Assembly: GCA_964385465.1 (NCBI GenBank)
Contig: CAYLPJ010000027.1
Coordinates: 13,914 to 77,913 of the forward strand
DNA: 64,000 bases
From: CAYLPJ01 sp964385465
Lineage (GTDB): Bacteria; Planctomycetota; Phycisphaerae; SM23-33
Direction: 5' to 3'
Positions within the stretch are counted from its first letter, which is position 1; each line of letters begins with the position of its first letter. The position numbers and the translations under genes are program-made. The notes below the pieces were generated by a model that had not been told where the DNA came from, made no database searches, and saw nothing but the letters and a program-made list of their open reading frames with translations. Positions 1 to 8,841 of this stretch are shown piece by piece.

Positions 1-2
1 AC

Positions 3-869
3 GTCGTGGCGAAGCGCGAGCCGCTGGCCTTTTTGGCCATGGGCGATAACGTGTACATCGACACGCCCAAGAGCACGCCCGTCCAGCGGTACTGCTACTA
101 CCGCCGCCAAAGCCGCCCGGAGTACCGGGGCATGACCGCCGGCGTGCCGGTATACGCCATCTGGGACGACCACGACTTCGGCACCAACGACTGCCAGGGC
201 TCCCCGGGCATCGACGACATCCCCTGGAAGCTGCCGGTCTGGAACGTCTTCCGCCAGAACTACGCCAACCCGGCCTACGGCGGCGGCGAGAAGGCCCCCG
301 GCGTGTGGTTCGACTTCGCCATCGGCGACGTGCACTTCTTCATGCTCGACTGCCGCTTCTACCGCACCCGTCGGGGCAAGCCCGGGGGCACGATGCTGGG
401 GCCCGTCCAGAAGCGCTGGCTGCTCGACCGCCTGGCCGGATCGAAGGCGACGTTCAAGGTCCTCTGCTCCTCCGTCCCGTGGACCAAGGGCACCAAGCCC
501 GGCAGCAAGGACACGTGGGACGGCTTCGAGGCCGAGCGGCGGGAGATCTTCGCCTGCATCGACGAGCACCGCATCGACGGGGTGTTCCTGATCTCCGCCG
601 ACCGCCACCGCTCGGACGCCTACAAGACCGAGCGCCCGGGCGCCTACCCGCTGTACGAGGCCAGCAGCTCGCGGCTGACGAACATGCACACCCACCGCGC
701 GATGAAGCACTCGCTGTTCTGCCACAACAAGACCTGCTCGTTCGCCCTGCTGACCTTCGACACCGCCGCCGCCGACCCGGCGCTGAGCTACGACGTCGTC
801 ACCATCGACAACGAGGTCCCGCACACGCTGAAGATCAAGCTGAGCGATATCTCGTTCGGGGGCGAATGA
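3..869 (+). CDS. PhoD-like alkaline phosphatase/phosphodiesterase (5' end outside window)
   Basis: C-terminal 287 or so residues of a PhoD-family metallophosphoesterase, a secreted or periplasmic enzyme that hydrolyses phosphate mono/diesters with metal ions. Visible family motifs are MGDNVYID (metal-binding GDN) near the truncated N-terminus, IWDDHDFGTND (the DDHDFG metal site) and the late SADRHRSD motif carrying the last metal-ligand histidine. The reading frame is open to the window edge, so the true start and any signal peptide lie upstream. The GTG at position 6 should not be taken as the start. The family assignment is firm; the substrate cannot be read from the sequence. Confidence 0.85.
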   Translation, partial: VVAKREPLAFLAMGDNVYIDTPKSTPVQRYCYYRRQSRPEYRGMTAGVPVYAIWDDHDFGTNDCQGSPGIDDIPWKLPVWNVFRQNYANPAYGGGEKAPGVWFDFAIGDVHFFMLDCRFYRTRRGKPGGTMLGPVQKRWLLDRLAGSKATFKVLCSSVPWTKGTKPGSKDTWDGFEAERREIFACIDEHRIDGVFLISADRHRSDAYKTERPGAYPLYEASSSRLTNMHTHRAMKHSLFCHNKTCSFALLTFDTAAADPALSYDVVTIDNEVPHTLKIKLSDISFGGE

Positions 870-920
870 TCGGCCGGGCGGCGCTGAGGGCCGGGAAGAC
901 TGCCAGCGAGGATCGACCAC

Positions 921-2111
921 ATGACCGACGCGGACCTGGAGAAGCTTCTCGACGATATCGAGTCGGACCGCGTCGAGCGGACGAGCTCGACGACCAAGCG
1001 TGAGAAGTTCTGCCAGGCCGTCTGCGCCTTCGCCAACGACCTGCCCGACCATCGCGAACCGGGGGTGCTGTTCGTGGGCGTCAGCGATGACGGCGAGCCG
1101 ATCGGAATCGACGTGACCGACGAACTGCTCAAGAACCTCGCCTCGATGCGCGACGATGGCAATATCCTGCCGCTGCCGTCTGTCGACGTCTCCAAGCGAC
1201 GGCTCAAGGGCAGGGACGTCGCCGTGGTGGTCGTCCACCCGTCCGACGCCCCGCCGGTCAGATACAAGGGCGCGGTCTGGGTACGCTCGGGGCCGCGCAG
1301 GGGCATCGCCAGCCGCGACGACGAACGCCGACTCAACGAGAAACGCCGGTTCCGCGACCTGCCCGCCGATCTGCGGCCCGTGACCGCGGCGAACATGAAG
1401 GAACTGGATGAACTCCTGTTTCGTCGAACGTACCTTCCCGCGGCCGTGTCGGCCGAGATCCTCGAAGCCAACGAACGAAGCCTCCTGGAGCAACTGATCG
1501 CGGTGAAGTTCATGCACGCGGACCCGGTGTGCCCTACGGTCCTGGGCATCCTGAGCGTGGGCAAGTCGCCGACGGACTGGGTGCCCGGAGCCTACGTCCA
1601 GTTCCTTCGTGTCGACGGCGACGGCCTGGGCGATCCGGTCAAGGATCAACGCGAGGTTCGCGGTCCCCTGCCGGACCTGATGGGAGAACTGGACGACCTG
1701 CTCAAGGCCAACAACCACATCCCTGCGGACCTGACCTCCGGCCCGGTCGAGCTCCGCAGGGCGGAGTACCCGCTGGTGGCCATTCGGCAGATCGTCAGGA
1801 ACGCCGTGCTGCACCGGTCTTACGAGGGCACACACGCCCCGGTGAGGGTGTACTGGTTCGACGACCGCATCGAGGTCCACAACCCCGGCGGGCCGTTCGG
1901 GCAGGTGACGCGCGACAACTTCGGTCAGCCGGGCGCCTGCGACTACCGCAACCCGAACCTCGCGGCGGTGATGAAGGAGCTCGGCTACGTGCAACGGTTC
2001 GGGTTCGGCATCGCGCTGGCTCGCAGGGAGATGGAGGCGAACGGCAACCCGCAGCCGGAGTTCCAGGTCGAAGACGCTCACGTGGCCGCCATCCTGAGGA
2101 GGCGACCATGA
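921..2111 (+). CDS. AlbA_2 (Schlafen-like) / GHKL ATP-binding domain protein
   Basis: 396 aa. The N-terminal part (about 20-130) carries the AlbA_2/Schlafen-type core, with the hallmark GVLFVGVSDDGEPIG strand-turn. The C-terminal part (about 270-390) is a GHKL/HATPase_c_4-type ATP-binding fold, with N-box QIVRNAVLHRSY (N294) and RIEVHNPGG. This is the COG2865 'RecG-related' architecture, described in families as a nucleic-acid-linked regulator or defence component, although no helicase domain is present. It overlaps the downstream ParA gene by 4 nt (ATGA), so the two are translationally coupled. A GAGG lies 9 nt before the ATG. Role unknown; accessory or anti-phage function is inference from domain content and linkage. 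Confidence 0.8.
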   Translation: MTDADLEKLLDDIESDRVERTSSTTKREKFCQAVCAFANDLPDHREPGVLFVGVSDDGEPIGIDVTDELLKNLASMRDDGNILPLPSVDVSKRRLKGRDVAVVVVHPSDAPPVRYKGAVWVRSGPRRGIASRDDERRLNEKRRFRDLPADLRPVTAANMKELDELLFRRTYLPAAVSAEILEANERSLLEQLIAVKFMHADPVCPTVLGILSVGKSPTDWVPGAYVQFLRVDGDGLGDPVKDQREVRGPLPDLMGELDDLLKANNHIPADLTSGPVELRRAEYPLVAIRQIVRNAVLHRSYEGTHAPVRVYWFDDRIEVHNPGGPFGQVTRDNFGQPGACDYRNPNLAAVMKELGYVQRFGFGIALARREMEANGNPQPEFQVEDAHVAAILRRRP

Positions 2112-3106
2112 GCATCCCGGTCATCGCGTTCTTCAACAACAAGGGGGGGGTCGGCAAGACGTCCATGGTCTACCACCTGGCGTGGATGCTCGCCGACCAC
2201 GGCGTGGACGTGATCGCCGCGGACCTGGATCCGCAAGGGAACCTCTCGGCGGCATTCATGGAGGAGCAGCGGTTGGGTGAGCTGACGGGGTCGTCCTCCC
2301 ATGCACAGACCATCTACGGCGCGGTTCGCCCGTTGAAAGAGGGCACCGGCGACGTCGCCGACGCCCACGTCGAGGCGATCGCCGACCGCCTTGGCCTGAT
2401 CGTGGGGGACATGGCCCTTTCCACCTTCGAAGACGACCTCTCTTCGGTCTGGCCGGGCTGCCTGGACGGTGATCCGAGGGCGTTCCGTGTCATGTCCGCC
2501 TTCTGGCGCGTGATGCAACAGGCCGGCCGGGAACGCGGCGCCACGGCGATCCTCGTCGACCTCGGACCGAATCTCGGCGCCATCAACCGGGCCTCGCTCA
2601 TCGCATCCGATTCGGTCGTGATCCCCTTGGGGCCGGACCTGTTCTCACTCCAGGGCTTGGAGAATCTCGGTCCGGCGCTGCGGGCGTGGCGCGAGGGCTG
2701 GCGGAGGCGGCTGGAAGCCCCCGCCCCGGCCGACCTGGCCCTGCCGACCGGGCGGATCGCTCCAATCGGCTACATCGTCTTGCGGCACTCGATTCGCCTG
2801 GACCGTCCGGTCAAGGCCTTCGATCGGTGGATCGCCCGGATTCCCTCCACCTACGCCGAGGCCGTACTTGGACAGCCATCCCATGGGACCCCGACAATCG
2901 AGGAGGACGAGCACTGCATCGCCAGGCTGAAGGACTACCGAAGCCTCATGCCCATGGCCCGGGAGGCCCGCAAGCCGATGTTCTTCCTCAAGCCCGCCGA
3001 CGGAGCGCTCGGGGCACACACCTACGCCGTGGCCGAAGCCTACAAGGACTTCAAACGGGTCGCGAGGGCGATCGCTTCCCGCGCCGGCCTGGCGGGGATG
3101 GACTGA
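2108..3106 (+). CDS. ParA/MinD-like P-loop ATPase
   Basis: 332 aa, starting at the ATG that overlaps the stop of the AlbA_2 gene. The deviant Walker A KGGVGKTS (K12, K17) sits at the extreme N-terminus, followed by the A' motif DLDPQGNLS and ILVDLGPNLG as Walker B. This is a ParA-type dimerising ATPase. No ParB, parS or replication gene is nearby, so chromosome or plasmid partition is unlikely. The roughly 130 residues after the ATPase core (FDRWIARIPSTYAEAVLG onward) belong to a ParA subfamily that I remember as commonly sitting next to AlbA_2-type proteins. The gene ends 9 nt before the convergent DUF58 gene. Specific function unknown. Confidence 0.85.
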   Translation: MSIPVIAFFNNKGGVGKTSMVYHLAWMLADHGVDVIAADLDPQGNLSAAFMEEQRLGELTGSSSHAQTIYGAVRPLKEGTGDVADAHVEAIADRLGLIVGDMALSTFEDDLSSVWPGCLDGDPRAFRVMSAFWRVMQQAGRERGATAILVDLGPNLGAINRASLIASDSVVIPLGPDLFSLQGLENLGPALRAWREGWRRRLEAPAPADLALPTGRIAPIGYIVLRHSIRLDRPVKAFDRWIARIPSTYAEAVLGQPSHGTPTIEEDEHCIARLKDYRSLMPMAREARKPMFFLKPADGALGAHTYAVAEAYKDFKRVARAIASRAGLAGMD

Positions 3107-3115
3107 CCCGCCGGC

Positions 3116-4033
3116 CTAGCGGAGCCAGCGGGTTCGGCCGGTGGTGGTTCGGGCCTGGAGGTAGTCGGCGAAGAGCTCGCCGAGGCTGCGGGAGGTGTCC
3201 ACCAGGACGCGTTCGCAGCGGTTGGCCTCGCAGATGCTCTCGAGGCGCCCGTTGAAGCGTGCGAGGGCGTCGAGGTAGGCCCGTCGGATGTCGTCGGGGC
3301 GGGTCAGTCGGCGGTCGTCGTCCTCGAGGCCCTCGAAGCGGACCATGCCCGGCAGCTCGAAGCTCAGCTCGTCGTGGTGCATGACCTGGAAGAGCACCAC
3401 CTCGTGCTGCTCGTAGCGAAGTCGCTGGATGGCGGCTTCGAGGTCGTCGAGGTCCACCAGGAAGTCGCTGAGGATGATGACGATCCCCCGCCGCCCGGTC
3501 CGGGCGGCCAGCTCGGTGATGGTCGGGCCGATGGCGGTCTTGGCGACGGGCTCGACGGCGTCGAGCACCTCGGTCATGTGGATGAGCTGCGAGAGGCTGT
3601 TGGACGGCGCGAGCGACTCGCGAACCTGCTCGTCGAACGTCGCCATCGCCACCTTGTCGAGCTGCTCGATGATGAGGTAGCCGAGCGTCGCGGCCATGCG
3701 GCTGGCGTAGAGGAGCTTCTGCTGCTCGCCCTCGCCGTAGCGCATCGAGGCCGAGACGTCGAGCATCATGTGGCAGACGAAGTTGGTCTCCATCTCGTAC
3801 TGCTTGATGAAGAACCGTTCGTGGCGGTAGTAGACCTTCCAGTCGATGTGGCGGACGTCGTCGCCGGGGACGTACTCGCGATGCCCGGCGAACTCGACGG
3901 CGAAACCGTGGAAGGGCGACTTATGCGCCCCGGCGAGGTTGCCCTCGACGAGCTGGCGCGGCTCGAATTCGTGGCTGGCCAGCCGGTTGAGCACCTCGGG
4001 CTGGATGTACTTTCCCAGAATGGCGCGGGCCAT
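3116..4033 (-). CDS. DUF58 domain protein (MoxR-associated, VWA-like)
   Basis: 305 aa. It has the DUF58 signature REYVPGDDVRHIDWKVYYR (52-70) followed by a von Willebrand-like metal site, DVSASM (D92, S94, S96). DUF58 proteins pair with MoxR AAA ATPases, which are thought to act as chaperones for assembly or metal insertion of VWA-domain partners. Its MoxR gene lies immediately upstream in the same minus-strand operon, separated by a 118-bp gap. No signal peptide or membrane segment, so it is cytosolic. Last gene of the long operon and convergent with the ParA gene. Confidence 0.9.
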   Translation of the reverse strand: MARAILGKYIQPEVLNRLASHEFEPRQLVEGNLAGAHKSPFHGFAVEFAGHREYVPGDDVRHIDWKVYYRHERFFIKQYEMETNFVCHMMLDVSASMRYGEGEQQKLLYASRMAATLGYLIIEQLDKVAMATFDEQVRESLAPSNSLSQLIHMTEVLDAVEPVAKTAIGPTITELAARTGRRGIVIILSDFLVDLDDLEAAIQRLRYEQHEVVLFQVMHHDELSFELPGMVRFEGLEDDDRRLTRPDDIRRAYLDALARFNGRLESICEANRCERVLVDTSRSLGELFADYLQARTTTGRTRWLR

Positions 4034-4151
4034 GGCGTTCCCTTTTACCGCAGCGATGCGCGGGCGGCGGCCTGTGCCGCCCCGCCTGCGCGACGCATCG
4101 TCCTGAGTCCTGAGTCCTGCCGGCCGTCAGCCGACAACGCCGGTCCCGCCG

Positions 4152-5213
4152 TCACGCCGAGGGGACCTGGTAGGTCTTGTCGGCCGGGATGGCGTCCAGG
4201 AGCATCTCGATCAGCCGGTCGCTGTCCACGCCGGCGGCGAGGGCGGCGTAGTTCGGCGCGATGCGGTGCCGCAGGGCCGGCAGCATGACGGCCTGGACGT
4301 CCTCGACGGAGGCGTGGTAGCGCCCGTGGACCATCGCGCGGGCCTTGGCGCAACTGACCAGCGCGAGCACACCGCGCGGCCCGGCGCCCCAGCTCACCCA
4401 CTTGTCGACGAACTCGGTCGCCTCGGCGGTGCCCGGGCGGCTGGCGCGGACGATCGCCCAGGAGTAGCCCAGCACCTGGTCGCAGACGGGCATGCGGACG
4501 ACGAGATTCTGGGCGTCGAGGATGTCCTCGGCGGAGATGATCTCGCTGATCTCGCCCATCGAGCCGCTGGTCACGCGGCGGGCGATGTCCCATTCCTCCC
4601 GCCCGCTGGGGTACTGGACCTTCACGTACAGCAGGAAGCGGTCGAGCTGGGCCTCCGGCAGCGGGTAGGTGCCCTCCTGCTCCAGCGGGTTCTGCGTGGC
4701 CAGGACGAAGAACGGGTCCGGCACGGCGAAGTCCCGCCCGCCGGAGGAGATCATCCGCTCCTGCATGGCCTCGAGCATGGCCGCCTGCGTCTTCGGCGGC
4801 GTGCGGTTGATCTCGTCGCCGAGGATGATGTTGGCGAAGATCGGGCCCTTGACGAACTCGTACCGCCGCTCGTGGGTGATCGGGTCCTCCTGGAGGACGT
4901 CCGTGCCCGTGATGTCCGAGGGCATCAGGTCCGGCGTGAACTGGATGCGGTGGAAGCTCAGCCCCAGCGCCTCGGCCAGCGAGTGGACCATCAGCGTCTT
5001 GGCCAGGCCGGGCACGCCCTCGAGCAGCGCATGCCCGCGGGCGAGGATGGCGACGATGAGCTGCTCGACCACGTCGGCCTGTCCGACGATGACCTTGCCC
5101 ATCTCGCTGCAGAGCTGGCTGTAGCAGCTCTCCCACTTGGCGACGGCGGCGACGTCGTCGGGATTGTTGGCCTGGGCGTTCTGCTTGGCGTTGTCTTCGG
5201 CTGCCTGCGTCAT
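4152..5213 (-). CDS. MoxR-family AAA ATPase
   Basis: 353 aa. Walker A GVPGLAKT (66-73), Walker B in IILGDEINRTPPKTQAAMLEAM with the MoxR-typical NRTPPKTQ stretch, sensor region VLATQNPLEQEGTYPLPEAQ and a C-terminal lid. MoxR ATPases act with DUF58 and BatA-type VWA proteins, both encoded in this operon. The first 25 residues are Asn/Gln/Ala-rich and probably disordered. 53 bp separate it from the large coiled-coil gene upstream. Confidence 0.93.
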   Translation of the reverse strand: MTQAAEDNAKQNAQANNPDDVAAVAKWESCYSQLCSEMGKVIVGQADVVEQLIVAILARGHALLEGVPGLAKTLMVHSLAEALGLSFHRIQFTPDLMPSDITGTDVLQEDPITHERRYEFVKGPIFANIILGDEINRTPPKTQAAMLEAMQERMISSGGRDFAVPDPFFVLATQNPLEQEGTYPLPEAQLDRFLLYVKVQYPSGREEWDIARRVTSGSMGEISEIISAEDILDAQNLVVRMPVCDQVLGYSWAIVRASRPGTAEATEFVDKWVSWGAGPRGVLALVSCAKARAMVHGRYHASVEDVQAVMLPALRHRIAPNYAALAAGVDSDRLIEMLLDAIPADKTYQVPSA

Positions 5214-5266
5214 GTTCGTCTCCGTGTCTCGGCACCGGCGGCGCGGGGCCTGCCCGTGCGGGCTCT

Positions 5267-8200
5267 CTACTCGTCCAGACTCTCGAAATATCGCCGCAGC
5301 CGCTCTTCGTAGCCGCGGGGGAGGTTTCCCTTCTCGCGCGATCGCATGGCCTTGCGGACGCTGGAGGGCAAGGCGGTGAACCAGGTGGGGTCTTCGCGTC
5401 GTCCGCCGGCGCCCATGGTGCGGGCGACGTCGCCGCCGCGAAGCTCGGTCGATTGTCCGTCGTTGCCCTCGGGGGCGTCCTGGAAGCTGACCTCGCCGTC
5501 CTTGACGCCGGGGTTCTGCCCGCCGCGGCCCATGCTGGCCGAGCCGCCCCCGCCGGGGCCGGACTGGCCCTTCGACGGGCCCCGGGCCTGGCTCTGGCCT
5601 TGACCCTGACCTTGACCTTGGCCCTGGCCTTGGCCCTGGCCTTGGCCCTGGCCTTGTGCCTGGCCCTGGCCCTGTGCCTGGCCCTGGCCCTGGCCTTGCG
5701 CCTGAGCCTGAGCGGATGCCGCGGCGGCGGCCGCGGCGGCCTGGGCGGCCGCCGACGAGCCGGCGAGCATCTGCGAACTGGTCATCGCCGAGGCCGGCAC
5801 CATGCCGCTGCCCATCTCGGCGCCCTGCCCGGCGGGTTGCCCCCCGGCCATGCCGGCCTCGGGCATGCCCCCCTGACCGCCGGCCTCGGCACCGGCGGGC
5901 TGGCCGCCCTCGGCGCCGGCCTGGGCGGCCGCGGGCATGCCGCCCTGGGCGCCGGCCTGCTCCCCACCGGCCATCTCGCCGCCGCCCTGCTCGCCGCCGG
6001 CAGGTTGCCCGCCGGCCATTTCGCCGCCGGCCTGCTCCCCACCGGCCATCTCGCCACCGGCCATCTCGCCACCGGCCTGTTCGCCACCGGCCTGTTCGCC
6101 GCCGGCCATCTCACCCTCACCGCCGGCTTCGGGCGCCAGGCCGGCCGGGGCCTCGCCCTCGGCGGCGCCCTCGCCGGCGGCGTCGGCTGCCTGGGCGAGG
6201 AGGTCCTCCTCGCGGGCAAGCCGGCCGGCGGCGTCCATGGCCTCGCGGATGGGCTGGTTCTCGATCTCGGACTGCCCGCTGAGCTGCTCGGCCCCCTGGC
6301 CGACCTCTTCCATCGCGCGGGCGTGCTCGGCCATGGCGCCGGCAAGGTTCTCTGCCAGTTGCCGTGCCCCCGCCCCCGCGGGCAGGTTCTCTGCAAGCTG
6401 CTGACCGCCGGCCTGCTCACCGCCGGCCTGCTCGCCGCCGGCCTGTTGACCGGCCGCCTGCTCACCCCCGGCCTGCTCGCCGGCGGCCTGTTGACCGGCC
6501 GCCTGCTGGGCTCCGGCCTGCTGGGCTCCGGCCTGCTGGCCGGCCATCTGCCCGGCGGCGGCTTCCTGTGCGAGGGCCTCGGCGAGGGCCTGGCCGGCGT
6601 CGGCGACCTGCTCGGCGGTCTGGCGCTGGAGGCGTGCGAGCTCGGCCATGCGGCGTGCGAGTTCGAGCTCGTTTTCGAGCTTCTCGGCCTTCATCTCGGC
6701 AATGACGCGCGCCCGCTGTGTTTCCCGGTCGAGCCTGGCGGCGGCCTGGACGGCCTGGGGGGTCTGCCCGGCGGCCTCCTGGGCGGCGTCGCCGGCCTGC
6801 TGGAGGGCGGCGCCGACGGCGGGCAACTGCTTGACGGTCTCGTTGCCAAGCTGCTGAAGCTGCTCGGCGGTGGGCCTGGGGTCGGCGTCGAGGGCCTTCT
6901 CGATCTCGCCCTGGAGGTCCTGGACATCGCCGAGGTCCTTGCCCGCCAGCTCGGCGAGCTTGTCGGCGGCCTGGCCCATCTTCTCGCGAATGGCATCGGC
7001 GGCGTTCTCGAAGTTCTCGGCCAGTTGCTTGCCGGCCGCGGCGCCGGCGGCGTTGGGCTGCACGGCCCCCTCGCCGCCTTCCTGCGGCAGGGCTTCCTGG
7101 AGCTGCCTGGCGGCGGGGGCGGCCTCGTTGAGGGCCTTGGCGGCCTCCCCGACGGCGTCCTCGACGCCCTCGGCCACGCGCTCGCCCACGGCGGCGATGT
7201 CCTTGGCTTCCTCGGCGGCTTCCTCGGCGACGGGCTGATCGGCCGAGCCGGCGGCGCGATCTTCCTCCATGGCCTCGGACAGCTCGCGTGCGGCGCCGGC
7301 GGCGCGGTCGAGGCTCTCGGCGGCGCGGTTGAGCTCGCCCAGCCGTGTTGCGAGGGCCTTGCGCCGGGTGTCGGCGACGGCCTCGTTGGCCTCGCCGAGG
7401 GCGCGGTCGGCGGCGCGGCGTGCCTCTTCGGCGGCGGCGTGGCGGGCCTCGGCGTCCTCCCCGCGTGCGTCGGCGGCGATGTCCGCCTCGTCGGCGGCGG
7501 CCCGCGCCCGCCCGCGGAGCGCCCGGGGCAGCTCGACCTCGTCGGCGACCTGGTTCATCGCGTCGCGCGCCTGGCGCTGTAGGTTGGCGGCCTTGCCGGG
7601 GTCCTTCTCGGCGGCCGCGGCGGCCTGTTCGGTCTTCCTGGCTGCCTCGGCGAGCTTCTCGCGGGCCTTCTCCAGCTCCTTGGCGAGCTGCTCGTACTCC
7701 GAGGCCGAGCGGTCGCGCTCGCCGCCGCGGCCCTTGGCCAGCTCGGCGTCAAGCTGGGCCAGCGCCCCGACGACCCGTCCCTGCTCGTCGAGGGCCTCCT
7801 CGGTCTTCTCGGCGAAGATCGCCTCGCGTGCCTGGGCCGATGCCGTGGCCGCCCTCTGAACGAGGTCGCTGGTCTCCTCTCGCCCGCCCAGCAGGCTGGC
7901 GAGGGCCCAGAGGTCCTTGCCGATGTCCGCCTGGGCGTTGACCAGCCTCTCGGCGGCGGCCTCGTCGGCGGCGGGGAGCTTTCGGGTCTGCTCCCGCAGC
8001 TTCTCCTGCTCCTCGATGAGCTTCTTGACCGCGTCGCGGACGTCCGGGGGCTTCCTCGCGGCGGCGATGATCTTGCGGATGTCGCCCAGGACGCTCTCGA
8101 GGATCTCGACGACCTTCTCCTGCGTCGCCGCGGCCTTGGGGAACCGCGTGTCCTTGAGCTCCTCGACCGCCCGGTCGATCAGCGCGGCCACGCCGGCCTT

Positions 8201-8839
8201 GCGCAGGCTGCCGCTGGCGTCCGCGGCGGCGGCGCCGGTCTCGCCCGGCCAGCTCGCAACGTCCTTGAGCAGCCTGGCGAACTCGGCGTACAGGCTGGCG
8301 ACGGTCCGCTGGGAGCCGACGGCGTCGAGGACGGCCTGCTCGTTCTCGGCGTTGAGGGTGAGCGTCACCCGGCGGGTGGCTCGCTGGGTCTTGACGATCT
8401 CGGCGATGCGGTCGATCAACTCGGCCTGCTTGCGGCGCATCCGCAGCCGCTCGCGTTCGGCCAGCAGGCGCAGCAGGATCTTGTGCATGCGCTCCCGCGC
8501 GTCGGCCAGCAGGGCCTTGCGGTCGCCGGCGGGGGCCTTGCCCGCCTTGTCCAGCAGCTCGACGACCTGGGGCATCATCTCGTCGGCCAGCTCGCCGACG
8601 CGCCCGCGCATGTCCTTCAGGTCCGTGTAGAGCGGCAGGTCGGTCAGGCCGTTCTCCTCGAGCTGGCGGAGGTGGCTGGTGAGCACGGAGGCGATCATCT
8701 CCCTCGCCAGTTCCCGGGCCCGAAGCTGGTAGGCCTTGCGGCGGCGGATGACGTCGGACTTCTCGGCCGCGGCGGCCGGGGCGGCCAGCAGGGCCAGCAT
8801 CAGCAGGCTGCCCAACGCGATGTGGATGCGGCGAGCCAT
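5267..8839 (-). CDS. Very large secreted coiled-coil protein with Q/G/A/E low-complexity blocks
   Basis: 1190 aa. An N-terminal signal peptide (MARRIHIALGSLLMLALLAAPAAAA) is followed by about 700 residues of Ala/Glu/Arg-rich heptad sequence, predicted long coiled coil. Next come three low-complexity blocks: QQAGAQQ-type (about 760-815), GGEQAGGEMA-type (about 905-970) and QGQGQAQG-type (about 1045-1085). A short conserved-looking tail near the C-terminus includes RREDPTWFTALPSSVRKAMRSR. It sits between the MoxR/DUF58 genes and a DUF4175-like membrane protein, 2 bp from the latter, so it is probably an envelope-associated partner of that complex. No enzymatic domain recognised. The blocks are also DNA repeats, so length may vary between strains or assemblies. 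Confidence 0.85.
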   Translation of the reverse strand: MARRIHIALGSLLMLALLAAPAAAAEKSDVIRRRKAYQLRARELAREMIASVLTSHLRQLEENGLTDLPLYTDLKDMRGRVGELADEMMPQVVELLDKAGKAPAGDRKALLADARERMHKILLRLLAERERLRMRRKQAELIDRIAEIVKTQRATRRVTLTLNAENEQAVLDAVGSQRTVASLYAEFARLLKDVASWPGETGAAAADASGSLRKAGVAALIDRAVEELKDTRFPKAAATQEKVVEILESVLGDIRKIIAAARKPPDVRDAVKKLIEEQEKLREQTRKLPAADEAAAERLVNAQADIGKDLWALASLLGGREETSDLVQRAATASAQAREAIFAEKTEEALDEQGRVVGALAQLDAELAKGRGGERDRSASEYEQLAKELEKAREKLAEAARKTEQAAAAAEKDPGKAANLQRQARDAMNQVADEVELPRALRGRARAAADEADIAADARGEDAEARHAAAEEARRAADRALGEANEAVADTRRKALATRLGELNRAAESLDRAAGAARELSEAMEEDRAAGSADQPVAEEAAEEAKDIAAVGERVAEGVEDAVGEAAKALNEAAPAARQLQEALPQEGGEGAVQPNAAGAAAGKQLAENFENAADAIREKMGQAADKLAELAGKDLGDVQDLQGEIEKALDADPRPTAEQLQQLGNETVKQLPAVGAALQQAGDAAQEAAGQTPQAVQAAARLDRETQRARVIAEMKAEKLENELELARRMAELARLQRQTAEQVADAGQALAEALAQEAAAGQMAGQQAGAQQAGAQQAAGQQAAGEQAGGEQAAGQQAGGEQAGGEQAGGQQLAENLPAGAGARQLAENLAGAMAEHARAMEEVGQGAEQLSGQSEIENQPIREAMDAAGRLAREEDLLAQAADAAGEGAAEGEAPAGLAPEAGGEGEMAGGEQAGGEQAGGEMAGGEMAGGEQAGGEMAGGQPAGGEQGGGEMAGGEQAGAQGGMPAAAQAGAEGGQPAGAEAGGQGGMPEAGMAGGQPAGQGAEMGSGMVPASAMTSSQMLAGSSAAAQAAAAAAAASAQAQAQGQGQGQAQGQGQAQGQGQGQGQGQGQGQGQGQGQSQARGPSKGQSGPGGGGSASMGRGGQNPGVKDGEVSFQDAPEGNDGQSTELRGGDVARTMGAGGRREDPTWFTALPSSVRKAMRSREKGNLPRGYEERLRRYFESLDE
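5590..6560. repeat. In-frame low-complexity repeat blocks inside the large coiled-coil gene
   Basis: Three clusters of short in-frame repeats: QG-type near 5590-5705 (CCTTGG/CCCTGG units), GGEMA/GGEQA-type near 5935-6120 (GCCGGCCATCTCGCC-like units) and GQQA/GGEQ-type near 6395-6560. They are perfect or near-perfect at DNA level and keep the frame open, so they are coding but prone to slippage. Confidence 0.8.
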
Positions 8840-8841
8840 GG

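Noticed and set aside
5453..7582. 709-codon plus-strand frame opposite the coiled-coil gene
   Set aside because: Mirror of the low-complexity blocks; the minus-strand frame has signal peptide, heptads and operon context.
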